Position numbers and translations under genes: made by a program. The notes below the pieces were generated by a model. It made no database searches, was not told where the DNA came from, and saw only the letters and a list, made by a program, of their open reading frames with translations. A stretch of DNA of 36,599 nucleotides, taken from assembly GCA_015478945.1 (NCBI GenBank), contig JABUQX010061807.1, positions 1 to 36,599 of the forward strand. Direction: 5' to 3'. Below, one piece after another: positions 19,363 to 30,540 of this stretch (positions are counted from its first letter, which is position 1; each line of letters begins with the position of its first letter). The stretch comes from Trachelipus rathkii (lineage: Eukaryota; Arthropoda; Malacostraca; Isopoda; Trachelipodidae).

Positions 19363-22300
19363 ATCACCACTTCTTGCATGGCGCAAGGTTTTGTTGGTGG
19401 TAATAATTATTTACAACTATCGCCACCATTCACGAAAAGGAGCAAATAGTAGAGATTTGAGCCCCTTGACACGAGAGGAAGAGAATTCTGAAAATTTTTC
19501 TTGACCATACCGGCTGCTTCGAGATACATAATATAAATGTGTCTCAATTATAAATTAATATTTCTTTTATTATTATTATATATGTATTTATAATTATAAT
19601 AATTTTCATTATTTAGAATGTTATAAAATTTGTATTTAATATTTCCATCCAAGAATTCAAATGAAATTAATTTAAATGTATAAAATTTATTCTACGATTG
19701 AAAAAATCCAGAAATCGCATAAATTGTTTTCCTTTTTTTCACTTCGATCGCAAAAAATATTCTCTCGCCTGTAAAGATGGTCAGACCACTTCTTAAGTAG
19801 AACTCTTCAGATTCGCTTCTTCTTTTCCAATAAATAATTCAGACTTTCCATTCTTTAAAAAATATTCTCTTCTGATCCTTCTCTTTTTTGCGCTTCCACT
19901 CAAGGTATTCTAGTATACGCATTAGACTCGATAAACATATCGACGCGGATGGTCAAAATCACTATTATATATTTATATATATAAAGCAGTAAATTATTGA
20001 AATGTAAGTTTATATGTAAGGTTATGATATATTACTATATATATTATATATATATAATATAAATAATACAATATAAATAAGGTATATATATATGTATGAA
20101 TATATATAGGAGAGAATGTGAGATTGGCAAATGGCGAAAGAAAGGGTGCCATAACAGGGTTGTGAATGCGGGATTTTGTGAGGGGTGATAAGTATAGATT
20201 ATGGGTTTGGATCGTTATGACCAGAGGGCGATGGAACCCGCACGAATTTGATAGCTGACTCTCGTTTCCTCCACAGTCCATTGTACGTCGGCCCAGTCTT
20301 CTCGTTGTTTTTGTTGAGAAGATTCTGCACATCATTGCTGTGAAACACATCCTAGTGTGTATTTTTCTGACTGAGACGAGTTCTCACTTTGGGTGTTATT
20401 TCTCATCTTCAAGGGTGTCGCTTTGTTTGGTGATATTAAAAAATATATTATGTCCTATATGAATTGACTCGACCCTTCATTTCTTCAACTCATTATAATA
20501 TCAATTTCAATTCTACTCCTTCTTTTATTTCTAGATATTGTATTCTACGTATCTTATATTACTTTTACCTCATGATTTATTATTTATCTCGTATATACTT
20601 ATAGATATCTATTGTAGATAGATAAATTCCTATGTGTAGATGCGCTATACTATATATAGGTCGTTATATAACTTATAAACCATACTATTATATACTTTAT
20701 ATAGTTGAAATATTTTTCAAATTACTCATATTTTAATAAATATATTCAAATTCTTACAATAATTTCTCCTCTACTATATAAGGAACCTTTCTATAAACTT
20801 TCCTATATCTCTGTCTTAGACGGTCTCTCGTTCTCTCCTTAGTTGACATAATATATAAAACATCTATTATATTATTATATATATGCTTATACTTATATAT
20901 ATAATACTTAATAAACAAAAAATGTCTTGGATAAACCATCACATTCACAAAATCAGGTTATGCTATTATATATATTGGCAGTAGCTACTTTCTCAATAAG
21001 AACTTAGGTAGGATATATTTTCTGTTATAGTGGATCGACGAGGTATATATAACTTTTATTTTCCTCTTATTCCCATGATTGCTCTCCAGCTATACTATAC
21101 AAGGGCTACTACATTTCGTCTATGTATGGTGAGTATAAGTAATAGTCTCTCATAATCTGGGGGTGAGCCTGGTATTCACCCGTTGACTAATTTGGGTATA
21201 GATAGGTCGAGTCAATAGAGCCAAAAGGCTATAAATCAGTCTGTACTTTTACAGTTCACTATTTAACCCTCTAATCTTATATTTGTACGTGCTCATATAA
21301 TTTGTTGGTGCTTTATCTCTTTTCTATATAGGTTATCGCAGCGGCAGGTGCTCGTAAGTGCTGGATACGCTTTAATATATTCAAGAACTTACTGAAAATT
21401 GAAAATGTCGTCATTATCGTGCTTTCCCTCCTCACTCTCTCTCTAACGATCTCAGTCTCCGTACTGAATTAATATACACCATAAGCGCGCGTGGTCTGTG
21501 TAAAAAAAATTAATACTGACAGATTGTTTAGATGTTTGAATATGTATACAGATATACTCTCCATGTATTGTATTTAATATAGTGTATTCTCACTCTGTAT
21601 TCTTGACTCTCTCAGTGTGTATTTTAGTTTTATACTCTTTTATATTTAGTTCCTAACATTTATTTCTAGTGTTTCGGTGTGGATATATTTTATATTTTCT
21701 CCTTTCAATACCCTATCGGTACCGCTGAGAGATATTTGTGCTTGAAAATTTTTATAATACTCACTCAACTATCTCTTCTCATAATCCCGTCCGATCATTT
21801 TGTTTTGCTGGCGTAATTGTAGACTTTAAGATGTGTTTCGCATTGTGAGGCTGTAGTGCATCTCTCTATCCTTAAGTAAAGTGCACTTGTATCTCTGTAT
21901 CGGATTATGGTTGTTATCTGATTAGCTGGTATAGTTAGTTAGTTTGATATGTTAACTTCTATAAATATATACATAATTATATCATATACTATCTATATTC
22001 CCTTGCTATAAAAGTATCGCTCTAAAATTATTCTTAATACGTTTACATTTTTTCTATAATTTTCTAATTATCTTTTCTTCTTCTTCATTCCATATCGTAT
22101 TTTTAATAGTATCACTTGCATTATATTATTTATATTATTTATACTCGTCGTTTTGCGTAGGTCCAGGTATATTAATATCATTGGTTCTTCAGTGTGTATT
22201 CTCAATTTACTATTATTTTTCACTTAGATACTATTTCTATCTTCTTTCTTTAGTCTTACTATCTATTTTTAATTTATATAAATCATTTATTCAATATTGT

Positions 22301-22670
22301 ATGTCACCATTCATAATATATAAAAAAATACGTTTATAAATATAGTATAAGGGTTTTTTTAAGTATGGAAGAGGAGCTTCCGGGATGTTGTCCACTGTTC
22401 TCAGCAAACTTAATAAAATATATATATATTTAATTTTATAATTTTAAATTTATTCCGTATATATTTTTTTAACAATAAATAATTAAAAATCTTAATATTA
22501 TAATAATTTATAAAGTAATGACCAATAATATATGCATATTGCAACCGTCATACCTTTTGGCCATCATCTTGCCTGTCATAATCACACTCCCTACTTTACT
22601 TTACCACTTTTTTTAACTTTTTGAATATTTATACATATAATAGATATCATTCTCTCTGTCCTATTATAGA
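19363..22670. other. AT-rich sequence, no recognised gene
   Basis: A short (AT) run lies at about 20028-20108. An open frame on the minus strand at 19994-20350 has a mixed-composition N-terminal half but runs into repeat sequence and is unrecognised. A small perfect inverted repeat, GGGTGA...TCACCC, occurs at 21161-21181. No family identified. Confidence 0.45.
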
Positions 22671-22960
22671 ATGTGTATCGTTCCTTATATCTCAAGTCGA
22701 ATTTTACTTCTTCTTTATGCCAGTATCATATATCGTGGTTCTGTAGTTTTTTGTCCCGGAGTGAACTTATTTTTAGCTGTGACTTTATATAGATCAATTC
22801 CCTCTATCCTTGTAAAGTATATGAACATGCAGCAGCTTACAAAGGTAGATTTTCTCGAAGTGTCATTTGTCAAACTTGGAGCCATCATAAAATCAGACTG
22901 CTCAGGCTCGCCGATACACACAACCGACATATAGACTCTAAATGCTCGCGTGTGGATCAA
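22671..22960. other. Overlapping open frames on both strands, unrecognised
   Basis: An 87-codon frame on plus (22671-22934) and an 81-codon frame on minus (22715-22960) cover the same less AT-rich patch. The minus frame has the more protein-like composition (for example SDFMMAPSLTNDTSRKS). I cannot match either, and neither has clear upstream signals. It may be a decayed transposon fragment. Confidence 0.2.
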
Positions 22961-23385
22961 TGTCTCATTTTACCACAACTTATATTGTCCCTCTTACAGC
23001 AGGACACATACGTCTTTTATACTTAGACACATCGCTAATCGCTCGCTTTGACCAATACAGTACTGATATACAATGTATCGAAACGTATCCATGGTTCAGT
23101 TGATATGATGTGGGTATGCAAAAATCTGGATGTGTGTTGAACTACCAAATGTAATCTGAGCTAATTGGACGTTATTCTTGAGTGTAATTCCAGCGTTCAT
23201 AATCAAGTGCATGAAATACCATTTAACTATTTATGAAAATACAAAATTTTGTGTGTGTAGTTTAATTGGCTCATTTGAAGAAGGGAAAAGTGATTATTAT
23301 TAATAGTTTCGTGTCATACTAATACTGTTACTTCTTTTACACTACTAATTCCGCATTCTTTTCTAACTTCGCTAATCTTCATCTC
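22961..23385. other. No gene seen
   Basis: Unique moderately AT-rich sequence without recognisable signals. Confidence 0.5.
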
Positions 23386-23426
<41 letters not shown>

Positions 23427-23468
23427 TCCTCTCTCTCTCTTCTCTCTCTCTCTCTTACTCTATCTCTC
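23386..23468 (+). repeat. (CT)n microsatellite
   Basis: TCTCTC repeats with a few TTC and TCC interruptions. Confidence 0.95.
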
Positions 23469-23824
23469 TAAATTATTTAATTTCAGCATTTGTTCTTATT
23501 CTAATTTAATGTAGAATATATATTAGCTCATAATAAATTTTCTTCGTGTATGGTAGTATATGAAATGTGTTGCTAGAAAGCAATTATATACCGGATCTCA
23601 TGAATAAACCGCGATTAATAAAGTAGTGATAAATAATAGTGAATTTATCTGAATTCTAATTTTAAATTAATATAAACTTAAATATTTTCATTATATAATT
23701 TTATCATTACTAGGTTATTATACTTATATATTAATATATTATAATTATTAATATATTATATATATTTTTTTTTTCGCTATATAGATATATATATAAAGAA
23801 CAAAATAATTAAACTTTCCAAGAG

Positions 23825-23827
<3 letters not shown>

Positions 23828-23878
<51 letters not shown>

Positions 23879-23908
23879 TTCTCTCTCCTCTCCCTTTCTC
23901 TCTCTTCG
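23828..23908 (+). repeat. (CT)n microsatellite
   Basis: CTCTCT repeats, purest at about 23828-23866. A short (TA) run and a T9 run precede it at about 23735-23795. Confidence 0.95.
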
Positions 23909-24200
23909 TTTTTCCATCATGATCGTGGTCGCCATTTTTCATTTCTGGAATTCATGAGGCGATAAAAACAACTACCCATAATTGAATTTTAAATGATCTA
24001 ATAATATAAAAGTGAAGTTTCATTTGTTCCTTTGTCGAAGTAAAATACGATAAGATTCTCGTCTCGATACTCGGAGTTTTTTGTCGATTCCAAAATAAGA
24101 TGGATCGATATAAGTAGACTATGTAAGTCTCGATACAAGTTGCCTAGATTTCTGTACATCAGACTCTGTTATTACTTAACTTAGACAGAAAGTTAAATTG
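23909..24200. other. No gene seen
   Basis: Unique sequence with CGAGACGAGA-like words around 24060. No motif. Confidence 0.5.
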
Positions 24201-24202
24201 TA

Positions 24203-24232
24203 CCTCTACTCTCTCTTCTCTCTTTCGATCTC

Positions 24233-24274
<42 letters not shown>

Positions 24275-24322
24275 TCTCTCTCTCTTTCATCTTCATCTCT
24301 CTCATCTCTCTCTCTCCCCTCT

Positions 24323-24363
<41 letters not shown>

Positions 24364-24600
24364 TATTATTATAATAAAATATATATATATATATATATTA
24401 ATATTATATATTATATATTAATATCTATATTATTATATATTTATATATATTTAATATATTTATAATAATATATTATATATAATAATAATATTATATTATT
24501 ATATATATTAATATATTAATTTATATATTATATATATATTATAATATAATATATATAAATTAATATATATATATATATATTATATATACATATTATATAA
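24203..24600. repeat. (CT)n tract followed by (AT)n field
   Basis: Pyrimidine repeats to about 24322 change abruptly to TA repeats and A/T-only sequence to about 24600. Confidence 0.93.
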
Positions 24601-24784
24601 CCACAATAGAGAAAATGAACAAAAAGATAGTTCACATAAGCACTTCGTGTATTATTTTTGTATGTGTGGATAAGTTACACGGAAAGTTGTGACTTTAGGT
24701 GGAACACTTTTTTTCATTTATACCTTGTGTTTTTTTATGCATAAGTGTTGATTCCCGTGCTATATAATAGAGATAGATTTTTAA

Positions 24785-25425
24785 TATATAATATATATAT
24801 ATATATATATAATATAATATTAGTATTATATATTATATATTATATATTTATATTTATTTATATTTATTGTAATATAGTGGATATATATAGTATATATAAT
24901 ATAGTATATTAAAATATATATATATAGTATATTATATATAGCTTATATAATTTTCTAAAAACTACGTACGATATACTAATATATAGGTATTAATTGGTAG
25001 TTACATATATTATAGATAAATTATATATCATAGTATACTCAATGGAAATTAAATTATAGTATCAATACTCCTAGTGCCCAATTTTCTAATACCTTTATTG
25101 TATTCTTACATAATTATTATATAATATCTATATATCTCTTGTTTTTGCCATGGGTTGGCTCCCTTTTTATTCACGTATATAACACTTAATATTATAAAAT
25201 CCACTACTATATATACATAGATATATCATCATCTTTCTTATTATATATACTTATAAATTATATATATATATATAATATATATATTATATATTATATATTA
25301 TATATATTATATATATAATATATTAATATTTATTATATATATATTATATATATATTATATATATATATATATTATAATAATAGTTATATATATATAATTA
25401 TATTAATAGTATTATATATATATAT
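24785..25425. repeat. Clustered (AT)n tracts with unique spacers
   Basis: TA-rich tracts at about 24785-24945 and 25250-25425 flank about 300 bases of AT-rich unique sequence with no recognised feature. Confidence 0.8.
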
Positions 25426-25484
25426 GCAGGATGTGTAATGAGGGATACTATATGCAGCAGTTTGATGATTTCGTGCATTATTGA

Positions 25485-25492
25485 TGACGTCA
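25485..25492. promoter_or_regulatory. CRE site TGACGTCA, copy 1
   Basis: A perfect palindromic cAMP-response element, the consensus site of CREB/ATF bZIP factors, within a TTGATGACGTCAT context. Confidence 0.6.
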
Positions 25493-25503
25493 TTCAGTGT
25501 TGA

Positions 25504-25511
25504 TGACGTCA
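25504..25511. promoter_or_regulatory. CRE site TGACGTCA, copy 2
   Basis: A second perfect CRE 19 bases after the first, again as GATGACGTCAT, so the flanks are duplicated too. Two helical turns separate the pair. Confidence 0.6.
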
Positions 25512-25624
25512 TCACAGCAGCTCTTTAGGATGTGTGTGTGTGTTTATTTTTCACTGCACGTCATCACAACAACATCATAACAACAATTACAAATCAAAAA
25601 AAATAGGGGTGCGTGCTCGGAGAG

Positions 25625-25712
25625 GAGTGACGTTAGTAGGAAAAAGGCGCGGGGCTTGTGACGTTATAGAAAAGTGGCGGGGCTTAGTGATGTCATAGAA
25701 AGTTCGGGGCTT
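25625..25712 (+). promoter_or_regulatory. Tandem GC-rich modules with CRE-like half sites
   Basis: Three imperfect units of about 30 bases contain GGCGCGGGGCTTGTGACGTTA, GGCGGGGCTTAGTGATGTCA and TTCGGGGCTTGCTCC. TGACGTTA occurs at 25628 and 25658 and TGATGTCA at 25688, at exact 30-base spacing. GGGCGG-like cores suggest Sp1-type binding. Whether the units are bound is inference. Confidence 0.5.
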
Positions 25713-25721
25713 GCTCCCGCT

Positions 25722-25729
25722 GTTTAAAA
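25722..25729 (+). promoter_or_regulatory. TATA-like box TTTAAAAG
   Basis: The only TATA-like element downstream of the CRE/GC modules, placed where a core promoter would lie. A start site near 25750-25760 would follow. It is set in GC-richer sequence, so it is not simply part of an AT repeat. Confidence 0.4.
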
Positions 25730-26099
25730 GGCCCTGTTACTATCTCTAACGCACGCGCTCTCACGATTAGAGGTATCAGGCAAATAAGCTCTCTCCGTTG
25801 CGTCCATTGTGATATGAAGATAAAGGGAGAGACGATATTCAAAGCTTGCAATATCTCGCTAGTGACATTGAAAGAGACGGTGAGAGCAGGAGAGTTGATA
25901 AATAGAAAAGCACTGGACTCTACCCATTCACGCGTGGTACTGTCCCATATACGCCATGCATACTCCATACAAAGATTAACAAAACCTATAAAGATCAATC
26001 AACTGGGGTTATATGAAGAAGTTCAGATAAGTTTGATTTAATGAAAGTGCGAAAATGTGAAATTGTGATTGTGTGAAAGTGATAATTGTGATCCCTACA

Positions 26100-26516
26100 A
26101 AAAAGAATAAGTGAAAAGGAAATATCAAAAAATATTAAAGACCTAATAAAGTTTGATTTATTTGATTTCGAAGAATTTATTGTAATTTTAATATTGAAAG
26201 ATATTATTTCAAGTTAATAGATAGAGAAACTGAGTGTCTTAGGTATTGAAAACAACTATTTTTTTTATCCCAACTAGACATAAGAAAAAGATCAGAGGTC
26301 AGTGGCTCCAAGGATACCCTCCAAGCATTAGCCATTTGCTTTTGAGTAGGAGGTCTTCCAAAAGAAGAGTAATGAAAGGTGGAGTCGTCCACATAACAGT
26401 GGACAGGATGCGAAGTGACAGATAGAAGACAACGAAAGAAAAAAAAGGAGCTGAGAATAGTACAGAAGGACCACTACTATTGATAGTTGTTGTAAAGATA
26501 TATTTAAATGTACCAA
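26100..26516. other. No gene seen
   Basis: AT-rich sequence with AATAAAGTTTGATTTATTTGA at about 26145, which contains a polyadenylation-signal hexamer. GTCCAC...GTGGAC forms a small hairpin at about 26387-26404. Two minus-strand open frames here are unrecognised. Confidence 0.4.
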
Positions 26517-26596
26517 TATATATATATATAATATATATATATTAAATAAAATATAACATTATATATAATATATTATAGTAATATATATATTATATA
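26517..26596. repeat. (AT)n tract at the 3' end of SINE copy C
   Basis: TA repeats directly adjoin the tail of the SINE on the minus strand. Confidence 0.9.
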
Positions 26597-26850
26597 GGTG
26601 TTTGGAACCATTGCTGGGGCGTGCCACTGACATTCTGCTGGGGGTGCTCCTGGATTACAGGAGCACCAACCAAAGTCAATCACCAGCGACATGGCCAACA
26701 GCTGCACAACAGGCTTGTTTGCGACAAGTTAGTAATAATAAGATGGAGAAAAATTTTGATCTCGGCAGGACTTGAACCATCATCAACAGTGTCGCCGTTA
26801 GACAATGTACAGGAGGCTCTACCACTAGACCGATCCACCTCCCCAAAAAA
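26597..26850 (-). mobile_element. tRNA-derived SINE, copy C (best preserved, about 250 bp)
   Basis: On the minus strand the head has GGGGAGGTGGATCGGTCTAG and TGGTAGAGC (box A region, about 26816-26845), then box B GGTTCAAGTCC (26768-26778). These are the internal RNA polymerase III promoter elements of a tRNA-derived SINE. The tRNA-like module ends AAAATTTTTCTCC. A tRNA-unrelated body follows, then a tail domain with a perfect 10-bp stem-loop, and the element finishes in an (AT)n run. The anticodon arm is not tRNA-like, so it is not a tRNA gene. The length suits a SINE. A partner LINE was not identified in the window. Confidence 0.75.
26643..26667. repeat. Perfect 10-bp inverted repeat (stem-loop) in the SINE tail
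   Basis: GGTGCTCCTG and CAGGAGCACC are exact reverse complements around the 5-base loop GATTA. In SINEs a conserved 3' structure often serves recognition by the partner LINE reverse transcriptase; that role here is inference. Confidence 0.9.
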
Positions 26851-26933
26851 AGAAGGCATCTCGGACCGTTTCCAAGGTTCTCCTCTTCGATATCACGCTT
26901 TGAAACTCCGGTACTTATTTAAATCCATAGAAG

Positions 26934-27018
26934 GGTGCTAGGAACTCCTGCTGGGGCTACACGGCATTCTGCTGGGGTGCTCCTGGGTTACAGGAACAAC
27001 CAATCAAAGTCAAGCAAC

Positions 27019-27027
<9 letters not shown>
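26934..27027 (-). mobile_element. Second copy of the SINE tail domain, head missing
   Basis: This matches 26597-26691 by eye: GGAAC..CTGCTGGGG, GGCATTCTGCTGGGGTGCTC, TTACAGGA.CA and CAATCAAAGTCAA. The stem-loop is retained but no longer perfect (GGTGCTCCTG versus CAGGAACAAC). On the head side it runs into an (AT)n tract instead of the tRNA-like part, so it looks 5' truncated or disrupted by repeat expansion. Confidence 0.75.
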
Positions 27028-27430
<403 letters not shown>

Positions 27431-30004
27431 TTCAAGCAATCATTTTCCTCGAAAAATAGCCAAATTTGTCATATAAAGTACTAATGTATGACACAATAGC
27501 CTACAGCTCACTATACCATCTCCAGCTCACTCTCTCCTACTCTATTGTCCTCCCTTATACTCTGACTCCTACTACTCTCCATATATATCTGGATTCGTGT
27601 CTATTCACTTAAAATATATGTTTCGATGACCTTAACTGACCTTGTACGGAAGACAAGTGATTATAATATTTTTATTTTTTAATAGTGTATACTTCTTTTT
27701 AAATAGAAATCGAGTATACTGGTGTTATATAAAGTGATTTGTTTTTTTTAGGGTAAAACGTTGCTTTTAAAGTATGCTAAATATGCTAAAAATCAATTTG
27801 GCCTCTCAAATTACTTTTATATTCTGTCTTTTCTTCGTCGATTTTTATGTAAACTTTTACTCTCTCAGATAATAGTATTTAGGTAGGTCGAATAATAAAA
27901 TGCCAAAATCGATAGAAATAAAAAAATTTTCTCGTGGTGAGCTTTGCAAATATTATATTAAGGTGATCGCGCTCTCCACCTAAATTCATAATTGAATGGT
28001 TATGATTGATCTCTATAAAAAAATTTTCTTACAGGTTTTCAGACATTTATGATATAAGTTTGTGAGTGAGGAATAGATCGAAAAGACGAAACTACTGCTA
28101 GTCATTTTTTTTGTTATTTCTAGCGTTCACGGTCTTGGGGGCTACGGAGGAGCGAGAGCCTCCCTCTCGTTAAACAGCACGTGTCGTTGTGAAATGCTAT
28201 CATTTCCACTACTCATTAGATAGTTTTTTACCATATAAGTTGTTACTATCATGTATCTTTAATGTTTATGACACAGATTCTACATAATTTTTAACCTCAC
28301 AAGAAAACTATAAAAAAATTTCAACATTTTTCTTTCATTTTTCTCTCTCATCCTCTCTACTCTATCTTCTCTTCCTGAAAATAGATACTTCCAAACTCAT
28401 TGTGAAAATAATACATTAATAGTATATATAATATGGGTCTAGTTACGCTCACACAAAATTGCTAAAATAGGTAGTTTTTTGATTCTTGTAGTGTAATATA
28501 TGTGATATATACTTTCTAAGCATAATAAATAAATAAAAAAAAAGAGTTTTGGATAGAACAGAATTTTGGAGTCACAATTTTCTCCATAAAAATTCCAAAT
28601 AAAACTAAAATTGCGCAATTTGTGTACGTCAATAATAGATATATACACATTATGGATGTGACATGTCGCAAATTCTTTGAATTCGTTTTTAAAAAAAAAA
28701 ATTTAGTAGTTTTAACTAATATAAATATATAATAATAAAATATTATATATATATATGAGTATTATATTTGAAAATATATAATGCGATAGTCGCTCGTGTG
28801 TGTGTGTTTGTATATGTGTGTGTGTAAAAGAAAATAAATATATGCCATACTAAATAAAGTAAGTTTACATCAATTACGCATTTATCAGAGAGATGTAAGT
28901 GTAAAGGAACCACAAATGCGTGTACGTTCTTCGAATGCTTATCTTTTCATCTCGTAGTAACAACCAGTTATTTGAAAGAAGTCGCTCGGTGGCTCTCAGT
29001 GCTTCATCGAGATACTAATGAACGACTACTCTTTAGTCCATTTTAAGAGACTTTAATTAAGTATGAAACAAATGGTTCCAATATTTCACCAAGAATGAAA
29101 TAACCGAAATCTTTTATGTTGCCAAAATGAACACGTTGTGTATGTAATATATTACTTACTCTTCTCTTGTAGAGGCATCCACACAATATGTAAATATGAA
29201 CACACATTTCGAACACACATGTATACATAGGGAAGAAAATGAATGATACGGATTGTCATTAAGAATAATTTGTGAATATTAATGAGATTTTCAGAATTGA
29301 TGATCAATCAGTTTTGGTGATAAATTTATGCGTGAGTATTTACTCGTATATGGGTCATAAAATACATATTCATTAATTATCTTTTCTCACAATTCTAATA
29401 AATATTTTGATTATTTTATACAGTTTAAAATATGGATATAGTTATCTAAACAGTAACCAACCAGTATTTTAATGTTATTATTATTTTTTTTTTTGCAGAA
29501 CTACGTTCATATATGAATGATAGTAATATAGTTATTGATCAACATTCCTAAAGGATTTAGGCAATTAATTTGGAGGGCTCATAATAGACGAAATATGAGT
29601 ATTTCAAGATTTAAACGAAATATATTAATTGGAAATAAGCTCAGGAGCATCTGTTATAAAAAGTCAAAATAATATACAGGTCAGATTTTTAATTACAAAT
29701 AGGGCCATTTTAAAACACTAGGTTATTTAACAACTATCATGATTTGCTTGTCTATACTTTGTTGATGAAATTGTTGATTTAATTATCAACCATTGATAAC
29801 GTTTTGCTATGTTAAGAGAAAAATTTTAAAACGCAATTTTAATACAGTATATTACTCGTAATAATCTTTGTCAGGCTATTATTTAAAAATTAATTTATTG
29901 TAACTCGTAAACTGTGTAAATTCTTCCCAACATTTAATTACGTTTTGTAATATTAGGATTTCTTTTTCTTTAAGTTTTTTTTTATTTTTTTATTATTCGT
30001 TATT
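27431..30004. other. AT-rich sequence, no recognised gene
   Basis: No coding family or RNA gene recognised. A (GT)-rich run lies at 28792-28826 and a short A-rich run at about 28690. Minus-strand open frames at 28439-28648 and 29043-29228 are not convincing. Confidence 0.5.
28792..28826. repeat. (GT)n microsatellite, short
   Basis: GTGTGTGTGTGTTTGTATATGTGTGTGTGT-like run, the only GT tract of note in the window. Positions approximate. Confidence 0.8.
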
Positions 30005-30540
30005 TTATATATATTTATATATATATAATTATATTACAATATATATATATATAATATTATTATAATTATTAATTATATATAATATTTACTGTATTTTATT
30101 TTTATATATATAGTATAAATTATAATGTAATATATTATTTTTATTTAATTATTTATATAGATTTTTACTTAACATTTTTATAAATACCTATTTTTAAAAT
30201 TGTTGCTTTAAATAAACTTTTTTTAAAAAGTATCTCGCATTATATAGCTATAATGCATCTGACATATTCTACTTATTTATTTACATATAATATATATATA
30301 TATATATTATATATATAATTATTATATAAATCATTAAACTATTAAACATAGTAATACTGAGACATATTGTAATTTATCTCTCTATATATGTGTAAAGTAT
30401 TAATATATATATTATATATATATATATATATATAGTATATATAGATATATATATATATATATATATATAATATAATATATATATTTATATATATTAAATT
30501 ATATATATATTATATTTATATATATATATATATATTATAT
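30005..30540. repeat. (AT)n fields with A/T-only spacers
   Basis: TA-rich tracts at about 30005-30170, 30285-30320 and 30400-30540. No gene content. Confidence 0.88.

Larger units (their letters stand above)
25434..26099 (+). mobile_element. Candidate solo LTR or compact promoter block
   Basis: The block begins TGTAATGAGGGATAC and ends GTGATCCCTACA, so it has TG...CA ends with an imperfect inverted match (TGTA, GGGAT). Inside, in promoter order, are two CRE sites, three GC-rich modules each ending near a CRE-like half site, and TTTAAAAG as a TATA box. This architecture is that of an LTR U3 region followed by transcribed sequence. Against it: the flanking five bases do not form a target duplication (GGATG versus AAAAA), no primer-binding site follows, and no polyadenylation signal was placed with confidence. 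A 75-codon open frame (25814-26041) starts after the putative start site but is unrecognised. Confidence 0.4.

Noticed and set aside
21161..21181. 6-bp inverted repeat GGGTGA...TCACCC
   Set aside because: Too short to mean anything in 36 kb without other support.
25434..26099. Intact LTR retrotransposon with internal region
   Set aside because: No primer-binding site, polypurine tract, second LTR or pol sequence was seen on either side.
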